NCBI GenBank assembly: GCA_004335835.1
Contig: RWJK01001175.1
Location: 4,576-68,575 of the forward strand
DNA: 64,000 nucleotides
Direction of reading: 5' to 3'
Source of the DNA: Scenedesmus sp. ARA3
Taxonomy: Eukaryota; Chlorophyta; Chlorophyceae; Sphaeropleales; Scenedesmaceae
Shown here: positions 23,401-36,275 of the stretch, piece by piece
Position numbering within the stretch: the stretch's first letter is position 1
Layout of the letters: each line of letters starts with the position of its first letter
Program-made: the position numbers and the translations under genes
The notes under the pieces: model-generated
What the model saw: only the letters and a program-made list of their open reading frames with translations
Databases searched by the model: none
Told to the model about the DNA's origin: nothing

Positions 23401-26400
23401 ATCTGCGCCCGCATGCCGCTGCCTGTCAGCACCTGCTGCTGCTGCTGGACCCAGGACGCCTGCCTTGCTGCTCCGGAAGCGAGCTGGTGACCCCTCCTTT
23501 GCAGGGGATTTGTTAGGCGACTGGTCCTTACTGATCCTGGTGCCACCTGCTGCGCGCTGCTGGTCCCCACCCACACCAAGGTCATTCATGGACACCTCAA
23601 GTGCCAGCGCTCCACCTGCACCTGTAGGAAGCCCTGCTGCTGAGGCGCAGCTGCTGCGGGCACTGCCCACCTCCTCACCTGCTGTTGCTGCTGCAGACAC
23701 GCCTGGCCCTGTTGATGCAGGCATAGCAGCAGCAGCAGCAGCAGACTGGACGATGCCGTGCTCCATGCCGTCCAGCATGCCTGCAGTGCTGGGCGATGGA
23801 GAGCGCTGCTTGCTCAGCGCCGCAAATGACAGGGAAGAACCAGTGCGCTGCTGCTGCTGCTGCTGCTGCTGCTGTGCATCCTGCAGAGCACTTGATGCCC
23901 CATCTTCTGCTGCTGCTGCAGCGGCGGCTGCTGCTGCTGTCCCAGCATGTCGCAAAGGCCCCACACCTGAGCTGGCGCTAGAAGCCTCTTGCAAGCTCAC
24001 ATCCTCATCTGAAGCAGCAGCATCATACATAGCTGCAGCTGCTGCTGGCAACTGCTCAGCTTGCTGCACGCCCAGGATGCCGCCACCTGCCATGCCCCTC
24101 CTGCTGCTGCTGTGCTGGCCTGCTGCACTTGAACTGCGTAGCCGTGCTGACCCCCTGACTCCGGGAGAGCCCTGGCGAGAGGACCTGACACCTGGCTTCA
24201 CCCTGTGTGGAGGCTCCTGCTGCTGCTGCTGCGATGATCTAGTGCTGCCAGACAGGCTACAGGCCCCTGCTGCTGCTGCTGCTGCACTGCTGCTGTGCAC
24301 AGGAGCAACGTCAGCAGAGCTGACTTCAGCAGCAGCAAACGGATCTGTTTCATCCCACAGGGAATGCTGGCTAGAAGATGCTGTCGAGGCATTGCTGCAG
24401 TGGCTGCCCACGCTGCTCCGTGTTGTTGCAGCGTCCGGCGCAGCTGCTGGCAGCACTCCGCTCTGCTGCCGCTCTGCTACTGCATGCGGCTGTGAGCACA
24501 CCTGATTCTGTGATCCTGAGTTTGACCGCTGCTGCTGGCCCACAGAGCCAGAGGGGCGCTGCGCAGGGTGCCTGTAGAAGTTGCGTGCTAGCTGCACGCC
24601 TGCTGCTGCTTGCTCCTCTTCATCACTAGGCAGCCGCAGCACCCCTGATGCCCTGGGCCCATCCACAACACCAGGCTCCGCATGAAGAGGGTGTATGGCT
24701 GTGTCGCTTACGCTGCTGCTGCTGTTGTTTCGGCTGCCTGCGTTGCTGCCTGCTGCCCCGCCTGCTGCTGCTGCTGCTGCATGGTGCTGGTGCTCAGCTC
24801 CTACGTGAGGCCACACAGTGCCCATCTGGCTGCTGGCTGTGCAGAAGGACTCCACAGAGCTGTCATCACCATCACTGCCATTATCATCATCAACGGCTGC
24901 CGCCTCTTCCGCTGCTGCATACAGTGTCCCTGCACCTGCTGCACTGGATGCGTACTGACCAAGCTGCGCACGGGGTACACTGGAGGACACTGCACCATCC
25001 TCTTCTGCTGCCGCAGAAGCAGCAGCACCCAAGCCAGCCATTGAGAATGAGGTGCACGTGCTGTCTGCAGGCCCCGGAGCTGCCTCCAGCTGCACCACCT
25101 CAGCATAGCACTGCGACTCAAGCTGGTACGTCTGCTGCACCTGCACCGGCTGCTGCTGCCCGCCGCGCGCATGCTTCACAATGCTCACCACAATTGTGCT
25201 GCTGCTGCTGCGGCCTCCTGCCCTGCTGCTGCCCCTGGTCTGCACAGTGCTGCTGCTGCCTGCAGCGGCTTCAGCAGCTGTTTGCATGTCGACACCTGCT
25301 GCTGTTGCTGGCACTGCCCCACTGTTCTGCAGCAGCCGGTATGATGCTGTCATGGCTGCGCCGTGGCTGCCGCGCTGGTCACCAGGCACCTTATGCACAA
25401 TGAGTGGGCAGCTGCGTGCCTGCGGCTGCGGCTGGCGCCTGCCTGCAGGGCTACAGGAGCTGCTGGCAGCTGGTAACACTGTCTCAACGGCTGAGGCAGG
25501 CACAGCAGCATTGACAGCAGCAGCTTTGCCTGCAGCTGTGCCCTGAGTCTGCACATGGTGCATGGCTGCTGCTGGTGCAGCGTCATCACAGGATGTGTCT
25601 GGAGCTTGTCTGCCAGGTGAGCCAGGCTCTGCTTGGCTGCCTAGCAGCTCCAAAGCACCCAGCGGCTCATCAAAAGCAGGCAAGCTGACAGCTGACATGA
25701 ACAGCAGATCCTGATCCGACGGCTCCTGTTGCAGCAGCTGCTGCTGCTGCTGCTGCTGCTGGGTGGGCGTCTGCTGGCGCTGCATGCTGTCCTGCAGCTG
25801 CTCGCGCTGCTCTTGCTGGCTGTGGCACTGCTCGCGCAGCTGCTGCTTTGTGCTGGACTTGGGGGACACCATACCCAGCCCTGGAGGCGTGGCAGCAGGC
25901 GCATTGCCGCCTACCCGGGCCCCTGCGAGCCTGCTACTGCCAGCAGCAGCACAACTGTCACCACCAGCAGCCCTGCTGCGTGCTGCCTGCCGCTGCATCG
26001 GCTCTGCAGACTGCGGCGTCAGCAGCTGCGACTGCACAAGCTTCGGCAGGAAGAAGTTCCGCTGCACGTCAGGAGAGGCCGGCGACTGCCGTGACCTTCC
26101 AGCTGACGTTGGCCGCTGCTGCTGCTGCTGGCGCTGGCTCGGCAGAGACTGCCGCCGCTGCCTGCTGGTTGGCTCCGCCTGCTGCAGCATCAAGCTGCTG
26201 TGCTGCACCAGCGCTTGCACAGCTTGCACTGCCTGCTGCAGCTGCTGCGCCTGCTGCATACCTTGGCTGCTGCTGCTTGCTTTGGGCTTGTGAGGCGAGG
26301 CGTGGCCTGCCCGCATGCCAGAGCCATCTGCACTGCAGCTACGTGGCAGCTGGCTTGCAGGAGCAGTACTGCCAGCATGAAGGTCCACTGCAGACTGGCA

Positions 26401-28232
26401 CTTGCCAGGCGGCACAGGCAGTGCATCATCACCACCAGCCGTGCCTATTGCTGCTGCAGCAGATGCACCACTTGCTGCTACTGCTGTTGCTGCTGCGCGG
26501 CCCAGGGACTGCAGCAGCTGGGCCGCAGGAGCTGCTGCTTCAAACAGCTGCCGGGCAGCAGGGCGTGCATCAAAAGAGTCCTCTGCTGCCAGGTCAGTCA
26601 GCCGCAGTGAGCTCAGCGCTGGCTCAGAGCTGCACTCCGGCAATTGCTGCTGCTGCTGCTGAGGGGCAGCAGCCGAAGCTGACTTGCGCAGCGCCAGCTT
26701 AGGCTGTGATGCACGCACAGCAGGAGCACCACCATACTGCGACTTGAGCAGCTGCGCATACCTGGAGGCACCCCCATTGCCGCCGATGCTGCTGCCGGGT
26801 TTGACTGGTGACCTGCTGGGGAGTGCGGCTGCAAAGCTGCCACTGGAGCGCCTGACACTGCTGCTCAAGCTGCTGCGAGCGCTCACACCCCCAGGGCCAC
26901 TTGACGGTTTGCCAGCCGCTTGAGCAGCGTCAGCAGCAGTGCCTACACCTAGTCCTGCAAGGTCTAGCCTGACATGGCTAGTCCTGACGGCACTGCTTCG
27001 GACAGGCAGAGAGCTAGCACGTGCTAAGCTGCCGCTGCTGCTGCTGTCATGCTTCAGTGAGCGCCTGACAGCAGCGGCACTGCCGGCTGCGCCTGCTGCA
27101 GCAGCAGTTGGTGCTGCCGACTGGCGCGCGGCACCAAGAGCACGGCTGCCAGCTGCTGCTGGCTGTGATGCTGCTTTGGCGGCCGCTGCTCCAGCTGAAC
27201 CAGGCCTGCCAGGAACCCTACCGGCAACTATGCTGCTGCTGTCGCGCACAAGAGATGCAGCAGAGGATGGGCGGGCTTGGAATGGGCCTGCCTGGTGCTG
27301 CTGCTGCTGCTGTTGCTGACGGAGAGGTGACCGTGGGCATGGCTCTGCTGACCTGGCGCCTACCCTGCTGGCTGCTGCTGCCTTCACAGACGCTGCCACA
27401 TCACCCGCTGCTGCTGCTGCTGTTGCAGGTGCTCTCTTGGGTGTCAACAGCCCAGAGCCAGATGCCGGCCTCTTGGGTGTTGAGGGAGCACTGGCCGCCT
27501 TCTTAGGTGTCTGCGCTGACGCAGCACCCCTGCTGCCGTGCATCATGGCAGCAGCACCAGCTGCCGCCCTGCCAGCAGCAGGCGAGCACGGCAACTGCCT
27601 CTGTGGGCTGGCTGGCGGCTGCTTAGTAGGAGTGTTGCTGCTGCTGCCACGGCCGCTGCGCAGGGTGGCTGCAGCTTTGGATGCTGCAGTGAACGCTTGA
27701 AGGTCCAGCAGAGACTGCACTGCTAGCTCCTGCAGCAGCAGGTCCTGCTGCACCTCTGGCAGCTCTGACGCTGCTGAGGTGGCAGCTGGCATATGAACAT
27801 CTGACACTGTTAGCATCCCCGGTGACTGCACATCACCTCCATGCTGCTGCTGCTGTTGCTGCTGCTGGTCAAGCTCCTGCTGCTGCTGCTGCTGTGCCTG
27901 TTGCTGCCCTTGCAGCTCCTGGGCGCCAATGCGCGACAGCGTCTTGCTGGTGCTGCACACAGAAGCTGGCAGCCCTGCAGCATCGCCAGGGCTAGCGGCG
28001 CTGGTGCCCCTGGACAGCTCGGGTGACTCAGCTATGGGTGACAGCGCAGCGACACCAAAGCGCGGCAGCGCTAGCAGCACCGGCGAGGATGCTTCCGCCT
28101 CTTGCGCTACTGCGGCAGCTGCCGCTGCGCCCGGTCCTGCTGCAGCCTCACTACCTGCTGCCGCTGCATCATCTAGCTCTGCTGCAGTGGTTGATAGCCG
28201 GCTTGGAGTGTGAGGCTCAGCCTGCTGGTCTC

Positions 28233-28263
<31 letters not shown>

Positions 28264-31200
28264 TGCATCCTGCTGCGGGCTGCTGTCCCATGGCCTATCC
28301 CTCACCACAGCCGCAGCCCCTTGTGAGGCTGGGCTCGCCAGCAAGCTCGCAACAAACTCTGCGCCGCCTTGCGAAGCTGGCGGCGGCCCTGCTGAGGGGT
28401 CCCCTGGGCTATCCATCAGCCCGGCATATGTCATGCTCCACTCGCCAGCAAGCGGGCCGCCAGCAGCATATGTAACAGGCCGCCCAGAGGTGGCAGAGTC
28501 CTGCAGCGCCTGGCCCAGCAGCTGCCCGTCTGACAAGCTGCCCAGGTCACAGCTGCTGCCAAACAGCAGCGCTTGCAGCACGGAGTTGTTTGTGCCGCCG
28601 GCTGCAGACAGCCCTGACACTGACGGCAGCGACAGCTGCGACGCTGCTGAGAGCCCTGCTGCTGGTGAAGGCGTGTTCCTAGTGACTGCTGCTGCTGCAA
28701 CTGGCTGTTCCTCCTGCTGCTCCTGCGGCTGCGCTGCAGTTGTTGGCTGCTGACACTGGGTTGGTTTTGGCGCACTGTGCCTCAGCAGCTGCGTGTCTGC
28801 GCATGCCTCCTGCTGCTTGGATACATCACCAAACAGCTCTCGCTTCAGACCAGTCTCTGCTGCTGGCTGGCTGCTGCTGGCAGGCGCAACCGCTGGTGCT
28901 GCATCATGCGCCCCTGCCGCTGCTGCAGTCACTACAGACAGGTCTTCCCAGCTGATCTTTGTCGGCGAGTGTGGTGCCGCGCCATACCTTGGAAAGCTCA
29001 GTGAGGGGCAGCTCTGCTTCACCAGCTGGCCTCGCCTCAAGATCTCAGGGGAAAGTGTCACAGCCAGCCGCGCACTGCCACCAGCTGCTGCTGCTGCCCT
29101 GGATGCTGCAGGGCTCATGCTGTGCCGGCGCTGGTGGCCTGCTGCTGCAGCTGCTGCAGCGTCATTGCCTGCACCGCTCGCATGCCGCAGCCTGTGCTGC
29201 CTGCTTGGCCCGGCAGCTGCAGCAGTAGTTGCGGCAGAGCCACTGGCCATGCTGCTGCTGCTGCTGCCAGTGCTGCCCCTGATCGTTGTGTCCATTGCTG
29301 GGCAGGACTGCACGCGCCTGTCAAACAGCAGCGCAGCAGCCAGCTGCTGCCCTAAGCCATGCTGCCGCCTGCTGTTCAGTATGCAGGACTGGCTATCAAC
29401 CAAAGAGGGCTCTTCAAGCAGGTCATGCTGCCCTACATCTGCTAGCACGCCTCCCTCTTCAGCTACCACTGCTGCTGCTGCTGCCACATCCTCTTCCTGA
29501 CATTCCGTGTCTGACTGTGCATCATCAGCTGCCATGGACTGCTGCTTTTCACCACTGGCCGGCCCTCTCACTGAGCAACTGCTACCGCTGCGCTCGCCAG
29601 CAGCAGCAGCTGCCGCATCTGAAACTGTTGCTGCGGCAGCAGCTGCCGTGCCACCCGCCTGCACTCCCCCAAAGCTGCCATTGCTGCTGCAGTGCCTGCT
29701 GTCCACACTGCCCAGCAGCACAGCTGACTCATCAGGGTACAGCCGGCTGTGTGATGGCTCCTGCTGCACACAACCACCAGCAGCTGCAGCAGCTCCAACC
29801 CGATATATTAGCTGGGGCTGCTGCTGCAGCCTGACGTTGTTGGCTGTGGCAGCTGCAAGGGAAGATGCCGGCGAGCACAGCTGCTGCATCATCAAGCTGT
29901 CCATGCTGCAGCTGCTGTTGCCATCCTCATCATCCTCAGAGCCACTCAGAGCTGAGGAGTGCTGCAGCATGCTCAGCAGTGTAGATGGCCGGCCAGCAGC
30001 AGTCAGCACTCGCGGCATGGCTTGCGGCTGCTCAGTCTGCAGGCTGCTGTGTTGCTGCAGCTGGTCCTGCAAGTGCAGCAGCTGGTGCCTGTTGCAGGCT
30101 AGCGTGGCCTCCATCTGCTGCATGCTCTGCTGCAGTGCCTGCTGCAAGTGTGCTTGCTGCTGCTGGTGGGGAGGGCTGCCCGGCGGAACATCCTCGCCTG
30201 ACAAGGCACTGTCGCCTGCCGCTGCCGCAGACGCTGGCTGCTGCAGGCGCTGCTGTTGCTGCACATCGTCTGCCACGCCAGCTGCGGCAGGCGCCTTGCC
30301 ACTGCTGCGCAGGCTTTTCTGCAGTGAGGATCGAGTCTGGTTGAGCCAGCTGCTGAACCTGCCACTGCCTTGCCCAGCCGCATCAGCTGCATCAGTTGCA
30401 GCCGCAGCTCGCTCCAGCCAGGGGGGTGCATCCCTATCTGCTGCTGTCTCTGCATGCCTTGGCCTGCTGCTGACGTCCTGCAGGGTGCTGCACATGCCTT
30501 TCTGGTCTTGCTGCCTTCGCCCAGGATGTGCTGCTGCTGCTGCTGCTTGCTGTGGTTCTCCAGGAGTGCAGCTGCTCGCCTCATCTGCTGCATGCTGCAC
30601 TGAAGGGCTGCGCATTAGCACGTCCGCCGAAGCCTCGCCATACATGACGGCGCTTGCTGCTGCTTCTGCGGCTGCTGCACTGTGGCTGTCCTGAGACAGT
30701 GCTGGCACTGCTAGCTCTGTGGCTGTGGCAGCTGCTGCTGCCGCCAGTGCTGAGAACTGCACCACATCTAGCTTACACACGGCGTGAACAGCTCCTGCAG
30801 GACATTATTTGCAGTATTTGTGATAATTTAGCACAGGTAGTCAACCTAGTTAAAGCATAGCAAGTAGTTGGCTGCCGGCCTGTTCCTTGCACTTCCTTGC
30901 TTAGGTGCCGGTGTCAGGGTTGGTGAGAATATACAGACTAAAGCACAGGGCGCTCTGCTGCTTGCTCCTGCAGCAGCTGCTGCAATTATTACCTGCTGTT
31001 GACGGCACTGCCAGGCCCTGCATCTCCAGCTTCAAGTAGCGCTGCACATGCACATGCGGCGCAACCGACAGGCTGTGCTGCAGCTGCTGCGCATCTCCTG
31101 CCATGATTCGCAGCTGCACCGGCAGCGGCTGGAATGCGCAGTTGACCGCTGGAGCGTGCAGCAGCCGCAGCTGCTGCGGCGTGGTGCCAGGGCTTTGGAA

Positions 31201-31548
31201 CGTGACCTGTGTGAGCAGACGGCAGGAGTGCGGCACGCGGCCTCAAATGACGACTACAGGTGATGCAAACCAGTGTGTGCTTGCAGCAGGTTGCCGTGCA
31301 ACTGTATGTTTTGTCTGCATCTCAAACGCTGAGTCCAGGTGGCTGCTTATTTGAGCTTACCTGTACTGTAACATCTCTGTTGGACTGTCCTTTCAGCTGC
31401 AGGATGGCATAGCTCTCCAGTTTGTTGCGCACAGACCTGCAGCAGCATCAGCATTGTCAGCAGTATGCACAACAATGATGACCTGCTACATAGGCAACAA
31501 TTGACGAGCTCAGGTTCAATTCGTGCTTGAACACACCTTGACCTCCAT
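17465..31548 (-). CDS. Giant low-complexity Ala/Gln/Ser-rich protein of unknown function
   Basis: Model, 5' to 3': 31548-31535 (uncertain first exon), 31436-31361, 31206-30993, 30794-18961 (11,834 nt open), 18897-18826 (duplicated cassette exon), 18560-18389 and 18213-17465; about 4,376 aa in frame. The first ~100 residues (SVRNKLESYAILQLKGQSN, VTFQSPGTTPQQLRLL, YLKLEMQGLAVP) are of normal complexity and beta-strand-like, perhaps a small C2-like sandwich; I do not recognise the family. The rest is dominated by Ala, Gln, Ser and Gly runs with many Ser-Pro sites. Non-repetitive islands include RRAKSDMPEYYPMSPAESP, GYEGSMSPTKLAKIQEYART and VLGVRKNLMADMLRAAEANA. Helical motifs near the end (ELAHQLAASVEHLAASLDI, ALQLTQELLLNQLLAQ) may bind partners. 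A disordered scaffold or regulator is plausible. The first exon needs a weak GTGTTC donor, so the 5' end is tentative. Confidence 0.75.
18826..18897 (-). repeat. In-frame 72-nt duplicated cassette exon in the giant gene
   Basis: This codes A-ELAHQLAASVEHLAASLD-ITGPQ, the same 23 residues as the end of the 11.8-kb exon (18961-19032). It is bounded by its own TGTAG acceptor and the same GTGCGTGGCTGG donor. All base differences in the shared codons are synonymous (GCG/GCT, GAA/GAG, GCA/GCT, CTG/TTA, ACA/ACG). Entry and exit phases are both 0, so inclusion or skipping keeps the frame. Confidence 0.85.
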
Positions 31549-32258
31549 ATTGCTTTGTTGCTGTTGTTGCCCGCCGCATGCAGCAATGCTGGTGCTCCTT
31601 GCCCAGAAGCTGACACCACTGCCTTGAGCAGGCTGCAGTCACCAGCTGGCTGGACAACTGCTGGGCTTGATTGCTCCTGCCGCAGGCCAGTGACACATCG
31701 CCTAACAGGAGCTGGTGACCCCTGCTTTGCATCCAAGCTGTGCCTGTGGTTTGCAGCAAGGTTTGCTCTGGTGTTGGTGACCATGTCAGCCAGATGGGCT
31801 TGCTCACCCTACAGCCTGCGGTATATCTGAAGCCTTGATAACATTGTAGCAAGTTTCGCAACAAACTGCAGCCTCAACTGCGAGCACTGCAAAGCTGATC
31901 GGTGGTCATATTGGTTGTTGATGGCAGCTGGCAGCAAATGTTGTAGACGCAGGTCTTTTTATTTTCAAGGCGAGGCAACACTACCATCTTCTCTCGCCGG
32001 GTGCAATGCTGTATGCCCCAGCTGTTGTCTCCGTTTGTATCAGGTCTACCAATGACACGATGCAGGGCGCTTTTCCAGAGCAGCATTTAGAATGACTGAA
32101 CTTCTTTGATCATGCGATACATGCTGTTGCTGTCGATGGAGACACAAGTCACACCACAACTCCCAGGCACGGGTGCGTACACTGCAAGCTGTACCTGACT
32201 TCCGCAAGACCTTGTCGCATGCTCCCAACCTACCCAATAAATTACTCACGTCTGTAGC
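31549..32258. promoter_or_regulatory. Divergent intergenic region, giant gene / DEAD-box helicase
   Basis: About 0.7 kb lies between two divergent starts and presumably contains both promoters and 5' UTRs. No coding potential or clear core-promoter motif was seen. The left boundary depends on the uncertain first exon of the giant gene. Confidence 0.45.
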
Positions 32259-35200
32259 ATGCACCTGGTGTTTGGTAGAGGCGTCTATCAGATGCAGCGC
32301 CTGGCAACGTGCAAGACTGCTGCTGCTGCCCTGCCACGACTGCAGCTGCTGCGCAAGTCGCTGACTGTCCCACTAGTACCACCTAGGACCCATCATGTTA
32401 GGGGTATAACAGTAGTAGCAGCTGCAGCAGCAGCCAAGAAGCAGCCGCGGCAGCAGGTGCCACCCGTGCCTACCCCTAGGCCGGTGCAGGCAGCAGAAGA
32501 CGCTTTTTATGCAGAATCAGCAAGCAGCTTTGAGCAGCTAGGCATCATACCTGCGGTTGCAGAGTCACTCCAAACAGCAGGCTTCAAGAGGCCGTCACGT
32601 GTGCAGGTGCGTGCAGTGCTTGGCAGCTAACGCAGCACCAAGTCCTAGTCCACGCAGAATGCACACTACCCTGTGCATGATGAATGCAGGTGCAAGCATA
32701 GGACTCCAAGCAGAATACACTTGTTTGATTCACATCAGGATGTCGTGCTGATGAGCAACAGAGTGCTGTGCCATGCATGTGTGTTTGATGCTCCGGCACA
32801 CAGTGGTTTCATGGCTCATACCACGCAGTGTCGGACACACAGCCCTGCAAGGTTGCAGCATCACACGTGTGACGGTGCTGCCCTGCTGCCTTGCAGGAGC
32901 TTGCCTTGCCTCACATTTTGTCAGGCAAGGATGTGGTGCTGGCAGCAGAGACAGGCAGCGGCAAGACGCTCGCTTACATAGCACCACTTGCCTCAATGCT
33001 GCTGGAGAGGGCAGCCCAGAAAGCAGCAGCCGCTGCAGCTGCAGCCGCGGCCTCTGCAGATGACAGCAGCAGCAGCAGCACGCGGTAAGGCACAGCTGGA
33101 TGGATTTTGTTGAGTTACGTCATAGAAAGAAGTTGTTTACACACCAGCACATGCAGGTGCAGACAAAGCAGCTATCATGCACTGCTTGTGCCAGGGAGAG
33201 TGATGTACGTTGGCAGAACAATTTTCTGCACCAATACTACGGCCGCCGGCTTGTAGGACAGAGCACTGTGCAACTGACGCTATATGACCAGCCAGCTGGA
33301 GGCCAGCTAACTCCATGCTGCACCGTGTGTGATTCTGCTGCGTGCCGCTGCTGCTGCTGCTGCTGCTGCTGCTTGCAGAGCACCCAACAGGAAGCAGCTA
33401 GCGCTGGTGCTGTGTCCCAACGCTGCACTGTGCCAGCAGGTCATACGCTTGGTCAGCAGCTTGCCAGGTAGGCCGGCCGACACGCCTGAAGCATGTTCAT
33501 GCTAGGTCTCGCCAGCAGCAATCGGCAGTGCAGCTGCAATAGCTGGAGCTGAGCGCTTCTTGAACCAGGGTTGGAGCTGCTTGCTGCATGCAACGCAAGC
33601 AGCTTCACCACAGCACAGCAGCCGATGAGCAGCAAGCTGCCCTGCTGTCCATACGACGCTGCATGCACAGCTTCACCACCAGAACACAGACCACCATGCT
33701 CCCACCACCATACACTCGGCCTGCCATCCATACTTGACACTAATTGCATTGACTCCCCCGCCACGCCACCCTGCAGGCCCAGACGGCCGCCCACTGATCA
33801 AGGCCTGCCAAGTGTCCAGCAGCACCCCACCGCCCTTCGACCCACCTGACGTTGTCGTCACCACACCAGGCGCCCTTGTGACGCTGTTCAATGACAGAGG
33901 CTCGAGCTACGGCCCCCAGTGGAGTGCCGAAGGCGTGGCTTCGCGCGCAGCGTTTGTGGTTGCAGATGAGGCGGACTTGCTGTGCCAGGGTGGCTATGTG
34001 AAGGACCTCACACGGCTGCTAGATGTGAGTGGCGACCGGTCCAGCAGCACTCTTGGGGTGAATGTGCGGCTGAGCAGTGCAGCTGGCAAGAACCGCGCAC
34101 AGCAGCGCTTCGGGGACAGAGACAGGTAGCTCTATATGATGTTGTGGAGTGGCGCATTGTGACGGAGAGGATACCGTCAGGATCCTGTTGAATGCCAGGC
34201 GCGCTATGCACGGCAATATCAGGGTGTCAAGGAGACAGCACACTTACCGTCACTGCATTGCCTCCCCTGTCCTTCGTTGCAACAGCATGCACCATCGCTC
34301 CTGCTATGAGTGCCGCCTCAACTGTGTGCTCAACACTTGAACCCTCGTGCTCCTCCTGAACCCCTGCAGGCATTCAAGGCTGGCGAGCGGCGGCTGATTG
34401 AGGCCCAAGTAATGGCTGAGCTGGACATCAGTGATGAAGAGTGGGACAGGGTGCCGCGCAGCTTCAAGCAGGCCTGCTGGGAGGGAGGCGCACCAGCCAT
34501 GCTTAAGGCCGGCTTCAGGCGCAAGTCACAACAGCAGCAGCAGCAGCAGCAGGGTGAGGATGCAGCCGCTGATACACCTGACAGCACCAGCACCAGCAGC
34601 AGTAGTGCTGGCCAGGATGCCGCAGAAGAGCGCAGCGCAGCGGCAGCCAGCAGCAGCAGCAGCAGCAAGGCACAGTACGGCCCGTACTTGCAGCGGCAGT
34701 ACCTCTTTGTAGCAGCCACCATGCCATCGCTCACCAAGGCAGATGTGGGCATTGAGCTGCAGAAGCGCTTCAAAGATGCCGTGTGGGTGTCAGGTGACAT
34801 GTTACATCAGATCAAGCCGCACGTGGAGCACGTGTGGCGGCGGCTGAGGGGCCCTGAGGAAGCTGATGCAGCGCTGGTGGAGGCAGTGCAGGGAGATCCG
34901 GACTACCAGGCTGGGCAGGCACGCGTGCTGGTGTTTGCACGCGACACTGTGACTGCAGACCAGGTGGGAGTTGTTTGGCGTTGCTGCTGGATCTTGCAAG
35001 CTTGCTTGCATGTATTTTTTTACCGGCGACGAAATTCTACTGGCCAGTCACACGCAGCAGTCAGGCGAACCTGACTGCAGGGGACACAAAGGCGATGCCT
35101 CCACCAGCAAGACACGTCCAACACCCCTATACAGGAGGTGCCCAGCGCCCTGCTTGCTTGCATGTGGGTGTAGGTGTGTGCGTCCAGGCTGGCGCGCTGC

Positions 35201-36128
35201 TGCAGATGGTGCTTGCAGTAGCTGGAGCGGCTGCATGCATGTGTGCTGGTTGTACACATCAAATGGCTCACGCTGTGCTTGCAGGTGGCATGCATGCTCT
35301 GGGTTGCCTGCACACACTGATGTGTCTGATGGTGTCTATGCACTCAACGACTTTTATTGTGCGCTGCCCCATGCTGCGGCTGTCCTTCGCAGCTTGCGGA
35401 CTTGCTGGCTGACCAGGGCATTCCAAACGTGCTGTACCACAAAAACATACCTAAGGAGGAGCGCGACGCAGCACTTGCGGCCTTTGCAGACGCAGCAGCG
35501 GCAGCAGCAGGCGGCTCTGGCGGCAATGTGGTGATGGTCAGCACAGATGCAGCAGCACGCGGCATTGACCTGCCAGATGTCACACATGTGGTGCAGGTGG
35601 GCGCAAGGCTGAGGGTGATGTTTTCAGTTCGGGTGTGCCCTTTCTGGCTGCAAATTCACAGAGCACTGTGTTGTGCGGCATACCTGCACCAGCAGCTGGT
35701 TGCACATTCGTGGTTGGGCTGGGCTATGCACAGCAGTGGCAGCGTTCAGCAGCTGCAGCAGCGCTGCTCGCCCGTACGCTACCTTTGTCTGCACCGGTTC
35801 CTGCAAGCAAAACATCAACCCTGATCTGCGGCTGACCCCCTGCCCTGGCCTCTTCCCACTGTACTACCGCATGTTGCAGGCGGACTTTGCCACCACGGCC
35901 ATCGAGTTCCTGCACAGAGTGGGCCGCACAGCACGCGCAGGCAAGGCTGGCAAGGTGACCTCACTGTACGGCAAGGCAGATGCAGTGCTGGCGGAGGCGC
36001 TGAGGCAGTACGTGCAGGAAGGCAAGTCCATTGAGGAGTGCTTCAGCAGGAACAGGTCGTTCAGCCGCAAGGTGAAGCGCTACGGCAAGTTTGTGCCACG
36101 CGGGCAGGAAGGCGAGCAGCGCACCTGA
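32259..36128 (+). CDS. Organelle-targeted DEAD-box RNA helicase (RH22-like)
   Basis: Seven exons: 32259-32606, 32897-33084, 33379-33467, 33777-34024, 34370-34963, 35393-35596 and 35880-36128; 639 aa. The basic, Ser/Thr/Ala-rich N-terminus, particularly from Met12 (MQRLATCKTAAAALPRL), suggests a chloroplast or mitochondrial transit peptide; Met12 at 32292 is an alternative start. Helicase motifs run in order: Q motif GFKRPSRVQ (108-116), Walker A AETGSGKT (133-140), TPGAL (238-242), DEAD (272-275), AAT in place of SAT (406-408), IV-V NVLYHKN and TDAAARGIDLPD, and VI HRVGRTARAG (569-578). A Gln/Ser/Ala-rich insert lies between DEAD and AAT. Plant RH22, a chloroplast ribosome-assembly helicase, has a similar DEAD-to-SAT layout, so organelle rRNA or ribosome assembly is the best guess. 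Confidence 0.92.
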
Positions 36129-36270
36129 TGCTGATGTGAAATTTGATGGTTTAGGTGGTTGCCCAATCATTGCTTGGGGCCGCGGCTGCAACAGCCTAGG
36201 CTGCCAGGCCTGCGTGCGCACATTCTATGCACCGAATGCGATATGTCATGAACCGCCAGGTTTCACATAG

Positions 36271-36275
36271 TGTAA
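36271..36275 (+). terminator. Candidate UGUAA polyadenylation signal (helicase)
   Basis: TGTAA lies 143 nt downstream of the helicase TGA, the first such pentamer after the stop. Confidence 0.6.

Noticed and set aside
19000..30700. Many plus-strand open frames of 100-395 codons opposite the giant gene
   Set aside because: They are antisense readings of CAG-rich coding DNA (poly-Leu, poly-Cys, poly-Ala), with no domains and no consistent splice sites.
18961..30794. Frameshifted pseudogene as an explanation for the giant low-complexity frame
   Set aside because: Nearly 4,000 codons without a stop and phase-matched exons on both sides argue for an intact gene.
34025..34127. Extension of helicase exon 4 into open sequence up to an AG/GTAGCT site
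   Set aside because: It would end in phase 2 while the next exon starts in phase 0; the GTGAGT donor at 34025 fits.
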